This document shows positions 7,845 to 15,987 of a stretch of DNA of 57,349 nucleotides, in pieces (the stretch's first letter is position 1; each line of letters opens with the position of its first letter). This stretch comes from an uncultured Clostridia bacterium. Its GTDB lineage: Bacteria; Bacillota; Clostridia; Christensenellales; Aristaeellaceae. The position numbers were made by a program, and so were the translations under genes. Location: the NCBI GenBank assembly GCA_947565865.1, contig CANOHT010000019.1, positions 1-57,349 on the forward strand, written 5' to 3'. Below the pieces are notes generated by a model. The model had not been told where the DNA came from and did not search any database. It saw only the letters and a program-made list of their open reading frames with translations.

Positions 7845-8732
7845 ATGGAAAACATCAAGCTCAGCAATGGTTCCTGCACGGCGGAAATTCAGATCAGGGG
7901 CGCACAGATCGCGTCCTTCAAGGGCCCCGACGGCCGTGAGGTCATCTGGCAGGCCGATCCTGCCGTTTGGGCGCAGCACGCCCCTGTGCTCTTCCCTGTG
8001 TGCGGTTCGGTCGCGCCGGAGGGCATCCGCATCGACGGCACCATGTATCCCATGACCAAGCACGGCTTCACCCGCAACCCGGACTTCACCGTGGCAAAGC
8101 AGGGCGATGACTTCGTGGAGCTTATCCTCGTCCCCACAGAGGAGAGCAAGCCCATGTATCCCTTTGACTTTGTCTTCCACGTCACCTACACGCTGACGGA
8201 CAACGGCTATATCACCGCTTTTACGGTGGAAAACAATTCGGATCGGGTAATGCCCTTCTGCGTGGGCGGACATCCCGGCTTTATCCTGCCCATGGAGCCC
8301 GGCGCAGACTTTACCGATTACCAGCTGGTCTTCCCCCAGGCGGAGGACGGCAAAAATCATCTGGCGCCCGGAGGCGGCCGCATCGACGGCTACGAATACC
8401 TGGACTGCTTCCACAACAGCGATACCCTGCCCCTGCGCTACGAGCTATTCGATGACCGCGACGCGCTGATCTTTACCGAACTCAAGAGCCGCAGCGTGAA
8501 GCTGGTTCACAAAACCTCCGGCAAGGGCATCGACTTCTCCTTCCCCAAGATGGAGGTGCTGGCCGTTTGGACCATGCCAGGCAAACACGCCCCCTATCTC
8601 TGCCTGGAGCCCTGGCATGGCATGCCCGGCGTGGTGGGCGAATCCGGCAACTTTGAGGACAAGCCCTTCGTCACCCTGCTGAAGCCGGGGCAATCCTGGC
8701 AGGGCAGCTTCACCGCGACGCTGATCGGCTGA
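7845..8732 (+). CDS. Aldose 1-epimerase family protein (LacX/YihR-like)
   Basis: This 295-residue protein of the galactose-mutarotase-like superfamily would interconvert sugar anomers or bind hexose phosphates. Visible hallmarks are HAPVLFPVCGS and KHGFTRN near residues 45-85, where His is the expected acid. VGGHPGFILP (about 140-150) is the conserved substrate histidine loop, and CLEPWHGMP (about 250-260) contains the catalytic Glu. AGGAGG precedes the ATG. The following gene starts in its stop codon (TGATG), so the two are coupled. The substrate is unknown. Confidence 0.85.
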   Translation: MENIKLSNGSCTAEIQIRGAQIASFKGPDGREVIWQADPAVWAQHAPVLFPVCGSVAPEGIRIDGTMYPMTKHGFTRNPDFTVAKQGDDFVELILVPTEESKPMYPFDFVFHVTYTLTDNGYITAFTVENNSDRVMPFCVGGHPGFILPMEPGADFTDYQLVFPQAEDGKNHLAPGGGRIDGYEYLDCFHNSDTLPLRYELFDDRDALIFTELKSRSVKLVHKTSGKGIDFSFPKMEVLAVWTMPGKHAPYLCLEPWHGMPGVVGESGNFEDKPFVTLLKPGQSWQGSFTATLIG

Positions 8733-9325
8733 TGTGCGGCCGCTTCTGGATCGCTCCGGACGACGCGCCCGAAGCGTTGACTGCGCTGATACACGCGGCT
8801 GAAGGCCAAGCACGCCGCCATCGTTCAGATTTCGCGCTCAAGCACGGCGAGCTCTGCCCCGGCGACGAGGCCGCCGTGCTGGCCCTGAACCGGAAATTAG
8901 AGCCATCAGCTTTCGTCATGCGCTGGGGCTTGCGCATGGACAAGCGGCTGATTTTCAACGCCCGGTCGGAGTCTGCCATGGTCAAGCCGCTCTTCCGGGA
9001 CAGCTTCAGCCAACGCCGTTGTTTGATCCCGGCCAGCGCTTATTTTGAATGGGATCATCGTGGGGAGCGGAAGAACAAAATGATGTTCTGGCCAGAAGGC
9101 GAGAAGCTGACGTACCTGTGCGGTCTATATCGTGTCGAGGACGATCCCCGCCATCCCGCTTTTGCCGTCCTGACCCGTGAGGCCGCCAGCGCCGTTGCTG
9201 CCTTCCATGACCGAATGCCCGTCATGCTGCCCGAGGAAGCCGCCACGCAGTGGCTTCAGCCAGATACCGATCCCCTGGCGCTGCTGCGCATGTCCATTGA
9301 GAACCTGTCCTTCCGGCCCGCATGA
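8732..9325 (+). CDS. SOS response-associated peptidase, SRAP/HMCES family (YedK-like)
   Basis: SRAP proteins trap abasic sites in single-stranded DNA by a covalent bond to the N-terminal cysteine, and so shield them from cleavage. The protein begins MCGRF, so Cys2 becomes the nucleophile after Met removal. The conserved NARSE, CLIPASAYFEW and HDRMPVML motifs are all present. Length is 197 residues, slightly short for the family. It overlaps the epimerase gene by one base and is translated in the same unit. No SOS operator was seen nearby. Confidence 0.92.
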   Translation: MCGRFWIAPDDAPEALTALIHAAEGQARRHRSDFALKHGELCPGDEAAVLALNRKLEPSAFVMRWGLRMDKRLIFNARSESAMVKPLFRDSFSQRRCLIPASAYFEWDHRGERKNKMMFWPEGEKLTYLCGLYRVEDDPRHPAFAVLTREAASAVAAFHDRMPVMLPEEAATQWLQPDTDPLALLRMSIENLSFRPA

Positions 9326-9366
9326 GATCACCGCTTTTGCCCGAGCAGCTGGACAACATGAATAAA

Positions 9367-9406
9367 GACCTCCCCATTCTTCCATACTGGAGGAAAAAGG
9401 GAGGTT
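9367..9406 (+). other. Hairpin covering the ribosome site of a small ORF, or terminator
   Basis: GACCTCCC (9367-9374) can pair with GGGAGGTT (9399-9406). A small inner stem, TCCA/TGGA (9381-9384 with 9388-9391), lies in the loop. The right arm contains the GGGAGG ribosome site of the ORF starting at 9412. It is followed by TTCTTCT, so it could equally be a weak terminator of the SRAP operon. Confidence 0.5.
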
Positions 9407-9411
9407 CTTCT

Positions 9412-9516
9412 ATGTGGCGTATCATCAAACGATATTTCCGCCGCCGCCGGCTGCTCAGTGCGCGTATGCGCGACTTTGAGCGGGACGGTATGCGCTTCGT
9501 GGCCGGACGCCGTTAG
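9412..9516 (+). CDS. Arg-rich small protein, 34 residues
   Basis: This very basic peptide begins MWRIIKRYFRRRRLLSAR and holds about 12 arginines. Support comes from a GGGAGG site 7 nt before the ATG. The site is locked in a hairpin, which would lower translation unless it is opened. The stop overlaps the 3' end of the convergent gene at 9513. I do not recognise a family, and the coding call is uncertain. Confidence 0.4.
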   Translation: MWRIIKRYFRRRRLLSARMRDFERDGMRFVAGRR

Positions 9517-10142
9517 CCCAGAGGCTGCTCCTGAGCGTCATCCTCGGAATCCTCGCTGACCTGAATCACAGGAACGTCCTTGCTTTCCTCAGCAGGATCA
9601 GCCTCTGCGCACTCAGCCTCTATGGGTTCCGCCTCGGCCTCTGTGGCTTCAGGCGCGTCGCTGCTGCCCTGCGCCCCGTCTTGATCGCCGCGCACGGCAC
9701 GGCGGATGGCCTCCAAGGCATTATCAAACACCGTTCCGACCGCGGAAGCCGCATCGGCCGCCTTGTCCGCCAGATGATCGGCCATTTCCTGCACGGTGTT
9801 CGTCGCTTCGCGCTGCTGGTCTTCGTCATCCGCCGGGGCGGCGTCATCAGCCTTTTGCGGCTGCATGCTGGCCAGCTTTTCCATGCGGATTTCATTCAAC
9901 TCAGTGTCCAGCCTGGACAGCTCCGTCAGCAGGGACTCCAGCTCCTCCGGGAAACGCTCGCCCTTCTGCCATAACGCATAGGCGCATGCGCCAAAGTCGG
10001 ACAGAATCTCCCGGCGACGATTCACCAGGTTCATCTCATTGACCTTGTATTTGGTATTGGACGCAATTTTTGACGCGGTATCGCCAACCGCCTCCATGCC
10101 CTTCATCCATATTTCCTTGAAGCCTTTGCGCAAATCAGCCAT
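9513..10142 (-). CDS. Hypothetical coiled-coil protein with acidic tail
   Basis: This 209-residue cytoplasmic protein has a predicted helical/coiled-coil N-terminal half (about 1-85, with EELESLLTELSRLDTELNEI). An Ala-rich amphipathic segment resembling YtxH-like proteins follows (about 105-140, MADHLADKAADAASAVG). The last 60 residues are strongly acidic and low in complexity. The start at 10142 is chosen because AAGGAG lies 8-9 nt upstream. Function is unknown; the helical part could act in envelope or stress biology, but nothing in the sequence shows this. Confidence 0.7.
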   Translation of the reverse strand: MADLRKGFKEIWMKGMEAVGDTASKIASNTKYKVNEMNLVNRRREILSDFGACAYALWQKGERFPEELESLLTELSRLDTELNEIRMEKLASMQPQKADDAAPADDEDQQREATNTVQEMADHLADKAADAASAVGTVFDNALEAIRRAVRGDQDGAQGSSDAPEATEAEAEPIEAECAEADPAEESKDVPVIQVSEDSEDDAQEQPLG

Positions 10143-10240
10143 CCGTCTCAACTCCTTCATCACTCAGTTTGTGCATAAGGTTTTGAATATTATTCGCCGC
10201 GGTTCGTCCATATTCCTGCTGAAAAGGGAATTTTGTCCGT

Positions 10241-11107
10241 TCACCAGTACAGAAGCAGCCGACCGGGCGCCACGCTGAAGACGGCATCATCCAAGCCAAA
10301 CACCTCGCCGTCCACGTTCAGACGCATGTCAGCGCTTTGAATCCGCACCTGTCTGCATTGGATATGGCTGGTGAAGGGAAAGCGCAGCACCCGGCCCATC
10401 ATCAGCGCCGGAAGATAAAAAGGAATCTGCCAGCGCGGTTTATTTTCCACCACGACCAGATCCAGGAGGCCGTCATCCGGCTGGGCCGCGGGACAGATGG
10501 GGATCCCGCCGCCAATGAACCGCCCGTTGGCCACCGAACAGATCAGCACGTCCCGCTCCTGCCCTTCGCCGTCAACCGTCAGGCATACATGAACAGGCTT
10601 ATAATGGAAGATACCGCGCACAAGGCCGATCAGATAAGGCAGAAGCCCCCGGCAGTAGCGCTTGGCGGACTGGGTTTGCTCCAGCACCGTAACATCAAAG
10701 CCTGTTCCGCATACATTCAGAAAGAGCCGTTCGTTAACGCTGCCCACATCTACCGGGCGCGGCTGACGGGACAATAGGAACCTCAGCGCCGCCATGGGCT
10801 GCCGCGGTATGCCTGCCGTCTTGATGAAATCATTGCCCGTTCCCGCCGGGATGATACCCAGAGGCGCCTTCGTGCCCAGCAAGCTGCAGGCTACCTCATA
10901 GGCTGTGCCGTCGCCGCCCACTGCCACAACGCCCGTGCAGTCATCCTCCCGCGCAGCCGCTCTGGCCAGCTCGGTGGCGTGACCTGGATGCTCCGTGCGC
11001 AGCATACGATAGGCCACGCGCCGCGCATCAAGCATCTGGCGAATCGGCTCCTCCTGTCTCAGCGCAAATCCCGCTCCCGCCGTGGGGTTAACAATGAACG
11101 TCAGCAT
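10241..11107 (-). CDS. Diacylglycerol/lipid kinase family protein (DagK/YegS-like)
   Basis: This 288-residue protein has the DAGK catalytic domain. FIVNPTAG near the N-terminus, VVAVGGDGTAYEVA (ATP-binding GGDG at about 60) and IIPAGTGNDF are all present. These enzymes phosphorylate diacylglycerol or related lipids at the membrane face and recycle lipid from lipoteichoic acid synthesis in Gram-positives. The exact lipid cannot be assigned. The start ATG at 11107 follows GAAGGAG. It is transcribed away from the ABC operon at 11339. Confidence 0.88.
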   Translation of the reverse strand: MLTFIVNPTAGAGFALRQEEPIRQMLDARRVAYRMLRTEHPGHATELARAAAREDDCTGVVAVGGDGTAYEVACSLLGTKAPLGIIPAGTGNDFIKTAGIPRQPMAALRFLLSRQPRPVDVGSVNERLFLNVCGTGFDVTVLEQTQSAKRYCRGLLPYLIGLVRGIFHYKPVHVCLTVDGEGQERDVLICSVANGRFIGGGIPICPAAQPDDGLLDLVVVENKPRWQIPFYLPALMMGRVLRFPFTSHIQCRQVRIQSADMRLNVDGEVFGLDDAVFSVAPGRLLLYW

Positions 11108-11186
11108 CCTTTTTGCTCCTTCATCTTTTGAATCACGCAATGCTTTCTTATACTAAACCCTTTTGCGCGTTTTGGCAAGTAAAAAC

Positions 11187-11252
11187 TGCATAAAGTGCAA
11201 GAGGCATCCCTGACGCCCTGCATTTGCTATGTTTTCAGTGAATTTTTATGCA
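11187..11252 (+). promoter_or_regulatory. ARG boxes upstream of the amino-acid ABC operon
   Basis: TGAATTTTTATGCA (11239-11252), read on the other strand, is TGCATAAAAATTCA. This is the same TGCATAwwwATTCA pattern as the ARG box of argC at 1804. A weaker relative, TGCATAAAGTGCA, lies at 11187-11199. ArgR/AhrC often binds paired boxes. Being just upstream of the -35 box, these sites could act in arginine-dependent control of this transporter. The regulator is inferred from the motif only. Confidence 0.65.
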
Positions 11253-11270
11253 GAAAATTTCAATATTCTA

Positions 11271-11299
11271 TTGACATTCCCCAGTCAGGCGAGTATAAT
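11271..11299 (+). promoter_or_regulatory. Consensus sigma-A promoter of the amino-acid ABC operon
   Basis: A perfect TTGACA (11271-11276) and a perfect TATAAT (11294-11299) are separated by exactly 17 bases, 40 bases before the start codon. This should be a very strong promoter when not repressed. Confidence 0.9.
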
Positions 11300-11338
11300 G
11301 CTCACTGTTCCTAATGAACTGAGGAGGATGACACAAAT

Positions 11339-12085
11339 ATGAAAAAGCTGCTTGCTGTTGCCCTGTCCTTGATGCTGGTGCTGACCAGTGCCGCCGCCCT
11401 GGCGGACACCCTGACCATGGTCACCAACGCGTCTTTCCCGCCCTATGAGTTTATCGGTGACAACGGTGAAGTGACCGGTATCGACGCCGAAATTGCCGCC
11501 GCCATCGCTGCCAAGCTGGGCTATGATTTGAAAATCGTTGACATGGAGTTCGACTCCCTGATCCCCGCCGTGACCTCCGGCAAGGCGGATTTCACCATGG
11601 CCGGCATGACCGTGACCCCTGAACGTGAGCAGCTGGTCGCCTTCTCTGACAGCTATGCCACCGGTGTTCAGGTCATCATCGTCCGTGAAGACTCCCCCAT
11701 TACCTCTGCGGATGATCTCTTCGTCAAGGATGCGGGCCATACGGTAGGCGTCCAGATGGCTACGACCGGTTTCATTTATGCCTCCGACGAGGAAGCTAAC
11801 GGCAAGTGCGTTGTGTCGGCCTACCCCAACGGCAACGAGGCCGTTATGGCGCTGGCCAACGGCAAGATCGACTGCGTTATCATTGATAACGAGCCTGCCA
11901 AGGCTTATGTGGCTGTTACCCCCGGCCTGAAGATTCTGGATACCGCCTACACGGTCGAGGACTATGCCGCCGCCTTCGCCAAGAACAGCGAATTGGTTGC
12001 CTCCTTCAACACCGCGATGGCTGAGCTGATCGAGGATGGCACCATCCCCGCCATCATTGCCAAGTATATCCCCTCTGAGGAGTAA
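11339..12085 (+). CDS. Polar amino-acid ABC transporter, substrate-binding protein
   Basis: This 248-residue protein of solute-binding family 3 has a Sec signal peptide (MKKLLAVALSLMLVLTSAAALA). It is followed directly by TMVTNASFPPYEFIGDNG, the usual first strand of the ligand domain. MAGMTVTPERE and the DNEPA motif near the C-terminus are typical of basic and polar amino-acid binders. The signal peptide has no lipobox cysteine, which is unusual for a Gram-positive binding protein. The ARG box upstream and the neighbouring arg operon point to arginine, ornithine or another basic amino acid as ligand; this is inference. Confidence 0.92.
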   Translation: MKKLLAVALSLMLVLTSAAALADTLTMVTNASFPPYEFIGDNGEVTGIDAEIAAAIAAKLGYDLKIVDMEFDSLIPAVTSGKADFTMAGMTVTPEREQLVAFSDSYATGVQVIIVREDSPITSADDLFVKDAGHTVGVQMATTGFIYASDEEANGKCVVSAYPNGNEAVMALANGKIDCVIIDNEPAKAYVAVTPGLKILDTAYTVEDYAAAFAKNSELVASFNTAMAELIEDGTIPAIIAKYIPSEE

Positions 12086-12106
12086 TCTTCACCCAGCCTC
12101 TTTCCG

Positions 12107-12141
12107 AAGGGAACGGCGGTTCAACCGTTCCCTTCTTTCTT
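12107..12141 (+). terminator. Terminator/attenuator between binding protein and permease
   Basis: A perfect 10-bp stem, AAGGGAACGG (12107-12116) with CCGTTCCCTT (12125-12134), is followed by CTTTCTT. Its place after the binding-protein gene is common in such operons. Partial read-through gives more binding protein than transporter. Confidence 0.75.
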
Positions 12142-12190
12142 GGCATTCAGGCTTTTTTGTTCCCATAAGCACCGCAAAGGAGGCAGGCCC

Positions 12191-12943
12191 ATGGAGGATA
12201 TGTTCAGCGGAATCGTCAACTGGTTTGAGGGCGTCAAGGCGGAATTCATCCTGAATTTCGTTGAAAAATCGCGCTGGAAGATGCTGCTCACCGGCCTTGA
12301 AAATACCATTCTCATCACCATGATGGCCCTGTGCATCGGCATTGGTATCGGTGTGATGATCGCCGTCATCCGTTGCACCTGGGAAACCAACGGAAAGAAG
12401 ATGCGTCCCAGCATCGGCAAGGCGCTGCTGAGCCTGCTTAACAAGATCGGCGTGCTGTACACCACGATCATCCGCGGCACGCCTGTGGTGGTACAGCTGC
12501 TGATTCTCTACTATATCATCTTTGCCTCCTCCTCCAACGGTATGATGGTGGCGGTGCTCTCCTTCGGCCTGAATTCCGGCGCGTATGTGGCGGAAATTAT
12601 CCGTTCGGGCATCATGTCCATTGAGAAAGGTCAGATGGAAGCTGGCCGGAGCCTGGGCCTGAATTACCCACAGACCATGTGGTACGTCATCGCTCCCCAG
12701 GTACTGAAAAACGTTCTGCCGACCCTGGCCAACGAGTTCATCGTTCTGCTGAAGGAAACCTCGGTGGCCGGCTATGTAGCCGTGGCTGACTTGACCTTTG
12801 CGGGCAACCGAATCCGCGGCGTGACCTTCTCGGCCTTTATGCCGCTGATTGCCGTGGCGCTGATCTACCTGGTGCTGGTGACTGGGCTGACCTATCTGGT
12901 CGGCAAGCTGGAAAGGAGGCTGCGTCAAGGTGATAACCGTTAA
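12191..12943 (+). CDS. Amino-acid ABC transporter permease
   Basis: This 250-residue HisMQ-type permease has several transmembrane helices. The EAA loop, EAGRSLGLNYPQTMWYVIAPQ (about 155-175), contacts the ATPase. TIIRGTPVVVQLLILYY is typical of the polar amino-acid subfamily. The start ATG at 12191 has AAAGGAGG; upstream in-frame codons overlap the terminator and were rejected. It overlaps the ATPase gene by 14 nt. As a single permease gene it probably works as a homodimer. Confidence 0.93.
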   Translation: MEDMFSGIVNWFEGVKAEFILNFVEKSRWKMLLTGLENTILITMMALCIGIGIGVMIAVIRCTWETNGKKMRPSIGKALLSLLNKIGVLYTTIIRGTPVVVQLLILYYIIFASSSNGMMVAVLSFGLNSGAYVAEIIRSGIMSIEKGQMEAGRSLGLNYPQTMWYVIAPQVLKNVLPTLANEFIVLLKETSVAGYVAVADLTFAGNRIRGVTFSAFMPLIAVALIYLVLVTGLTYLVGKLERRLRQGDNR

Positions 12944-13655
12944 GAATCTGCACAAGTCCTTCGGAGCATTAAACGTGCTTCGCGGCGTGGATCAGCATAT
13001 CGGCAAGGGTGACAAGGTTGTGCTCATTGGCCCCTCCGGCTCCGGTAAAACCACCTTCCTTCGCTGTCTGAATCTGCTGGAGACGCCCACCAGCGGCCAG
13101 ATTTTCTTTGAGGGCACGGACATTACCGCCCCCGGCTGCAACATCAACCAAATCCGCATGAAAATGGGCATGGTGTTCCAGCAGTTCAATCTGTTCCCTC
13201 ACCTGAGCATTATGGACAACATCATCCTCGCGCCCATGAAGCTCAAGCACATGCCCAAGGCTGAAGCCCAGGAGAAGGCTATGGCCCTGCTTCAGCGGGT
13301 GGGGCTTCAGGAAAAGGCGAAAAGCTATCCCCGGCAGCTATCCGGCGGCCAGCAGCAGCGCATCGCCATCGTCCGGGCTTTGGCAATGAATCCCGACGTT
13401 ATGCTCTTTGACGAGCCCACCTCCGCGCTGGATCCCGAAATGGTGGGCGAGGTGCTGGACGTGATGGAACAGCTGGCGGAGGACGGCATGACCATGGTGG
13501 TGGTCACCCACGAAATGGGCTTTGCCAGGGAAGTCGCGGATCATGTGATTTTTATGGATGAGGGCGTCATCGTGGAACAGGGCCACCCGGATGAAGTCTT
13601 TGGGCATCCGCAGCAGCAGCGTACGCAGGACTTTTTAAGGAAGGTGCTGCGCTGA
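12930..13655 (+). CDS. Amino-acid ABC transporter ATPase
   Basis: This 241-residue ATPase of the GlnQ/ArtP class has Walker A GPSGSGKTT, Q-loop VFQQFNLFPH, signature LSGGQQQR, Walker B VMLFDEPTSALDP and switch VVTHEMGFA. It starts with GTG inside the permease gene, with AAAGGAGG upstream. It energises uptake by the binding protein and permease before it. The next gene (DUF1653) starts in its stop codon. Confidence 0.95.
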   Translation: MITVKNLHKSFGALNVLRGVDQHIGKGDKVVLIGPSGSGKTTFLRCLNLLETPTSGQIFFEGTDITAPGCNINQIRMKMGMVFQQFNLFPHLSIMDNIILAPMKLKHMPKAEAQEKAMALLQRVGLQEKAKSYPRQLSGGQQQRIAIVRALAMNPDVMLFDEPTSALDPEMVGEVLDVMEQLAEDGMTMVVVTHEMGFAREVADHVIFMDEGVIVEQGHPDEVFGHPQQQRTQDFLRKVLR

Positions 13656-13876
13656 TGATCATCAAGCCCGGTATTTACCGGCACTTCAAGGGTAACCGTT
13701 ATGAAGTCATCGGCATCGCCAAGCATTCCGAGACGCTGGAAGACATGGTGGTTTATCGTGCGCTTTACGGCGAAGGCGGTCTGTGGGTGCGGCCCGCCTC
13801 CATGTGGCTGGAAACCGTGGAGCGCGACGGGCGGACGTACCAGCGCTTTACCCTGGAGAGCGAAACAAACGCATAA
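13655..13876 (+). CDS. DUF1653 family protein
   Basis: This 73-residue protein has the DUF1653 pattern GIYRHFKGNRYEVIGIA near the start, then MVVYRALYG, and LWVRPASMW towards the end. This is a small SH3-like beta fold of unknown role. It starts in the stop codon of the ATPase gene (TGATG), so it is part of the transporter operon here. The functional link may be only co-transcription. Confidence 0.88.
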   Translation: MIIKPGIYRHFKGNRYEVIGIAKHSETLEDMVVYRALYGEGGLWVRPASMWLETVERDGRTYQRFTLESETNA

Positions 13877-13883
13877 AGTCAAG

Positions 13884-13917
13884 GCGGTACGCAAATTATG
13901 GTGCGTATCGCTTTTTT
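13884..13917 (+). terminator. Intrinsic terminator after DUF1653
   Basis: A 10-bp stem with one G-U pair (13884-13893 with 13902-13911) is followed by TTTTTT. It ends the amino-acid transporter operon and lies 8 bases after the DUF1653 stop. Confidence 0.85.
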
Positions 13918-13991
13918 GCGCGTCTCCCCTCCCGCGAAACAGAAAACGGCGCTCCGCTGTCGAGCAGGAGCGCCGTGGAGATATATGGATT

Positions 13992-14906
13992 TTACGCCTT
14001 CAGCACTCGCTCGGCAATCTGCGCGCCAGTGAGACCATAGGCCTTCAGCAGATCGGCAGGCTTGCCGGACTGGCCGAACACATCGTCGATACCAATCTTC
14101 TGGAAGGTGAAGCTGCCCATGCCGCACAGCGCGGAAGCCACGGCATCGCCCAAACCGCCGATGACGGAATGCTCCTCCACGGTGAAGACCTTGCCGCACT
14201 TGGCCGCGTATTCACGGGCCAAGGCGTCATCGAAGGGCTTGAGGGTATGGAAGGATACCAGCGCCGCGTCCACGCCCCGCTGCGACAGAAGCTCTACGGC
14301 CTCCAGGCAATGCTCCAGCATGATGCCGCAGGTGAAAATCACACAGTCCTTGCCATCCTTGATGACCTTGCCCTTGCCTACCTCGAAGGGACGCTCCTCA
14401 TACACGGGAGAAGGCAGACGGGCGGTGCGGATGTACACGGGGCCATTGATCTGCGCGGCAGCCTCCACACACTGGTAGCACTCGTTGGCATCGGAAGGCA
14501 CAAAGACCGTCATGTTGGGCAGCGCCCGCATGATGGCGATGTCTTCCACCGCCTGATGGGAGCCGCCGTCCTCGCCCAGGGTAATGCCGGCATGAGAGAA
14601 GCCCAGCTTCACGTTCAGCTTGGGATAGCACACCCCGTTGCGGATCTGGTCATAGCTGCGGCCCGCGAAAACCGCGAAGGTGGAGCAGAAGGGAATCAAT
14701 CCCATGGTAGACATACCCGCTGCCATGTCCACCATGTTCGCCTCGGCAATGCCGCAGTCATAAAACCGGTCGGGATAGGTTTTCTTGAAATCCTGGGTCA
14801 TGGTCGCGGCCGCCAGGTCGGCATCCAGAACAACTACCTGATCGTTCTTGGCGGCGAGCTTGACAATGGCCTCGCCATAGGCCACACGGATCGACTTCTT
14901 TTCCAT
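13992..14906 (-). CDS. Transketolase, C-terminal subunit
   Basis: This 304-residue protein corresponds to the pyrimidine-binding and C-terminal domains of transketolase. FYDCGIAEANMVDMAAGMS carries the Glu that activates thiamine diphosphate. LGFSHAGITLGEDGGSHQ and the C-terminal transketolase domain (about 185-300) are clear. With the N-terminal subunit encoded just upstream (4 bases apart) it forms the split enzyme common in Clostridia. It transfers two-carbon units in the pentose phosphate pathway. Confidence 0.93.
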   Translation of the reverse strand: MEKKSIRVAYGEAIVKLAAKNDQVVVLDADLAAATMTQDFKKTYPDRFYDCGIAEANMVDMAAGMSTMGLIPFCSTFAVFAGRSYDQIRNGVCYPKLNVKLGFSHAGITLGEDGGSHQAVEDIAIMRALPNMTVFVPSDANECYQCVEAAAQINGPVYIRTARLPSPVYEERPFEVGKGKVIKDGKDCVIFTCGIMLEHCLEAVELLSQRGVDAALVSFHTLKPFDDALAREYAAKCGKVFTVEEHSVIGGLGDAVASALCGMGSFTFQKIGIDDVFGQSGKPADLLKAYGLTGAQIAERVLKA

Positions 14907-14910
14907 TTGC

Positions 14911-15726
14911 TCAACCCTCCAATTCCTTCAGTGCCTGTTCCGCCTGCTCGGCATTGGGCGCCTTGCCATGCCAGCCCACCTGACCTTCCATAAAGGAAAC
15001 ACCCTTGCCCTTGAGGGTATGCAAATGAATGAGCCGGGGCTTTCCGGGGCAGGCGGGGGCATGCAGCGCATCCAGCACCTGCTGCATGTCATTGCCGTCC
15101 GCCACGTCGATCACATCATAGCCAAAGGACCGGAACTTTGCGTCCACATCCCCCAGGGACATAACCTCGTCATTGGTACCGTCAATTTGCATACCGTTGT
15201 GGTCAAAGATAACCGTCAAGTTATCCAGCTTGTAGTGAGCCGCAGCCATCGACGCCTCCCAAACCAGACCTTCCTGACTTTCGCCGTCGCCAATCAAGGC
15301 GTAAACATGGCAGGGATTGCCCGTGTGCTTCGCGCCCAGGGCCATGCCCACGGCAATGGAAATGCCCTGACCCAAAGAGCCCGTGGAAGCGTCAATGCCC
15401 GGGCACTTTTTAACATCGGGATGGCCCTGCAGGATACCGCCGAGCTGACGGAAGCTATCGAACTCCTCCCGCCCGAAATAGCCCCGCTCGCACAGAACGC
15501 CATACAGCCCCGGAGCAGCGTGGCCCTTGGACAGGACAAAACGATCCCTGTTGGGATTCTTGTCATCCTTGGGGTCAATGCCCTTCATCACATCAAAATA
15601 AAGCGCCACCAGGGCTTCAGTTGCTGACAGCGAGCCGCCGGGATGACCGGCTCCCGCCTTGTTCGTCATGATGATAATATCACGCCTCACCTGACGACAG
15701 ATGGCCTGAAGCTGTTGCATTTCCAT
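14911..15726 (-). CDS. Transketolase, N-terminal subunit
   Basis: This 271-residue protein is the ThDP-diphosphate-binding half of transketolase. GHPGGSLSATE, KGHAAPGLYG, GSLGQGISIA and IGDGESQEG, with the following Asn (the GDG-N cofactor motif), are visible. It is the first gene of a two-gene operon with a perfect consensus promoter about 75 bases upstream and AGGAGG before the start. Confidence 0.94.
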   Translation of the reverse strand: MEMQQLQAICRQVRRDIIIMTNKAGAGHPGGSLSATEALVALYFDVMKGIDPKDDKNPNRDRFVLSKGHAAPGLYGVLCERGYFGREEFDSFRQLGGILQGHPDVKKCPGIDASTGSLGQGISIAVGMALGAKHTGNPCHVYALIGDGESQEGLVWEASMAAAHYKLDNLTVIFDHNGMQIDGTNDEVMSLGDVDAKFRSFGYDVIDVADGNDMQQVLDALHAPACPGKPRLIHLHTLKGKGVSFMEGQVGWHGKAPNAEQAEQALKELEG

Positions 15727-15799
15727 CGGTAGTACCTCCTTATCGCTCGCCGCCTTTCAAGCATTGCAAGGGCGGTGAATGCGAAGTCCGTATAGGAAG

Positions 15800-15828
15800 A
15801 TTATACGTTGGATGGTCTGGATTGTCAA
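15800..15828 (-). promoter_or_regulatory. Consensus sigma-A promoter of the split transketolase operon
   Basis: On the minus strand a perfect TTGACA (15823-15828) and a perfect TATAAT (15800-15805) are separated by 17 bases. Confidence 0.88.
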
Positions 15829-15875
15829 TGGATAAACAAAGAGAATCCGATAAAAAGCAACATCGGTTAAACATG

Positions 15876-15903
15876 AAAAAAAGCGGCATCTGCCGCTTTT
15901 TTT
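15876..15903. terminator. Bidirectional intrinsic terminator
   Basis: AAAAAAAGCGGCA is followed by its exact reverse complement with a 2-base centre, so it forms a GC stem with an A-run on one side and a T-run on the other. It can end transcripts arriving from either strand, including any from the decayed gene at 15988-16259. Confidence 0.8.
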
Positions 15904-15987
15904 CATAGCCGTGAGCAGGAACCGCTCACATGGGTGAAAGCATCGGATAAAAGGGAAGCAGTCAAAAATTGAAACGGAGCATGCCTA

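Noticed and set aside
9322..9411. Upstream in-frame extension of the Arg-rich small ORF, starting in the SRAP stop codon
   Set aside because: The GGGAGG site points to the ATG at 9412, and the extension would be coded through the hairpin with no conserved pattern.
10184..10196. TGAATATTATTCG, possible third ARG box
   Set aside because: It is one base shorter than the ARG box pattern and lies upstream of a hypothetical gene with no link to arginine.
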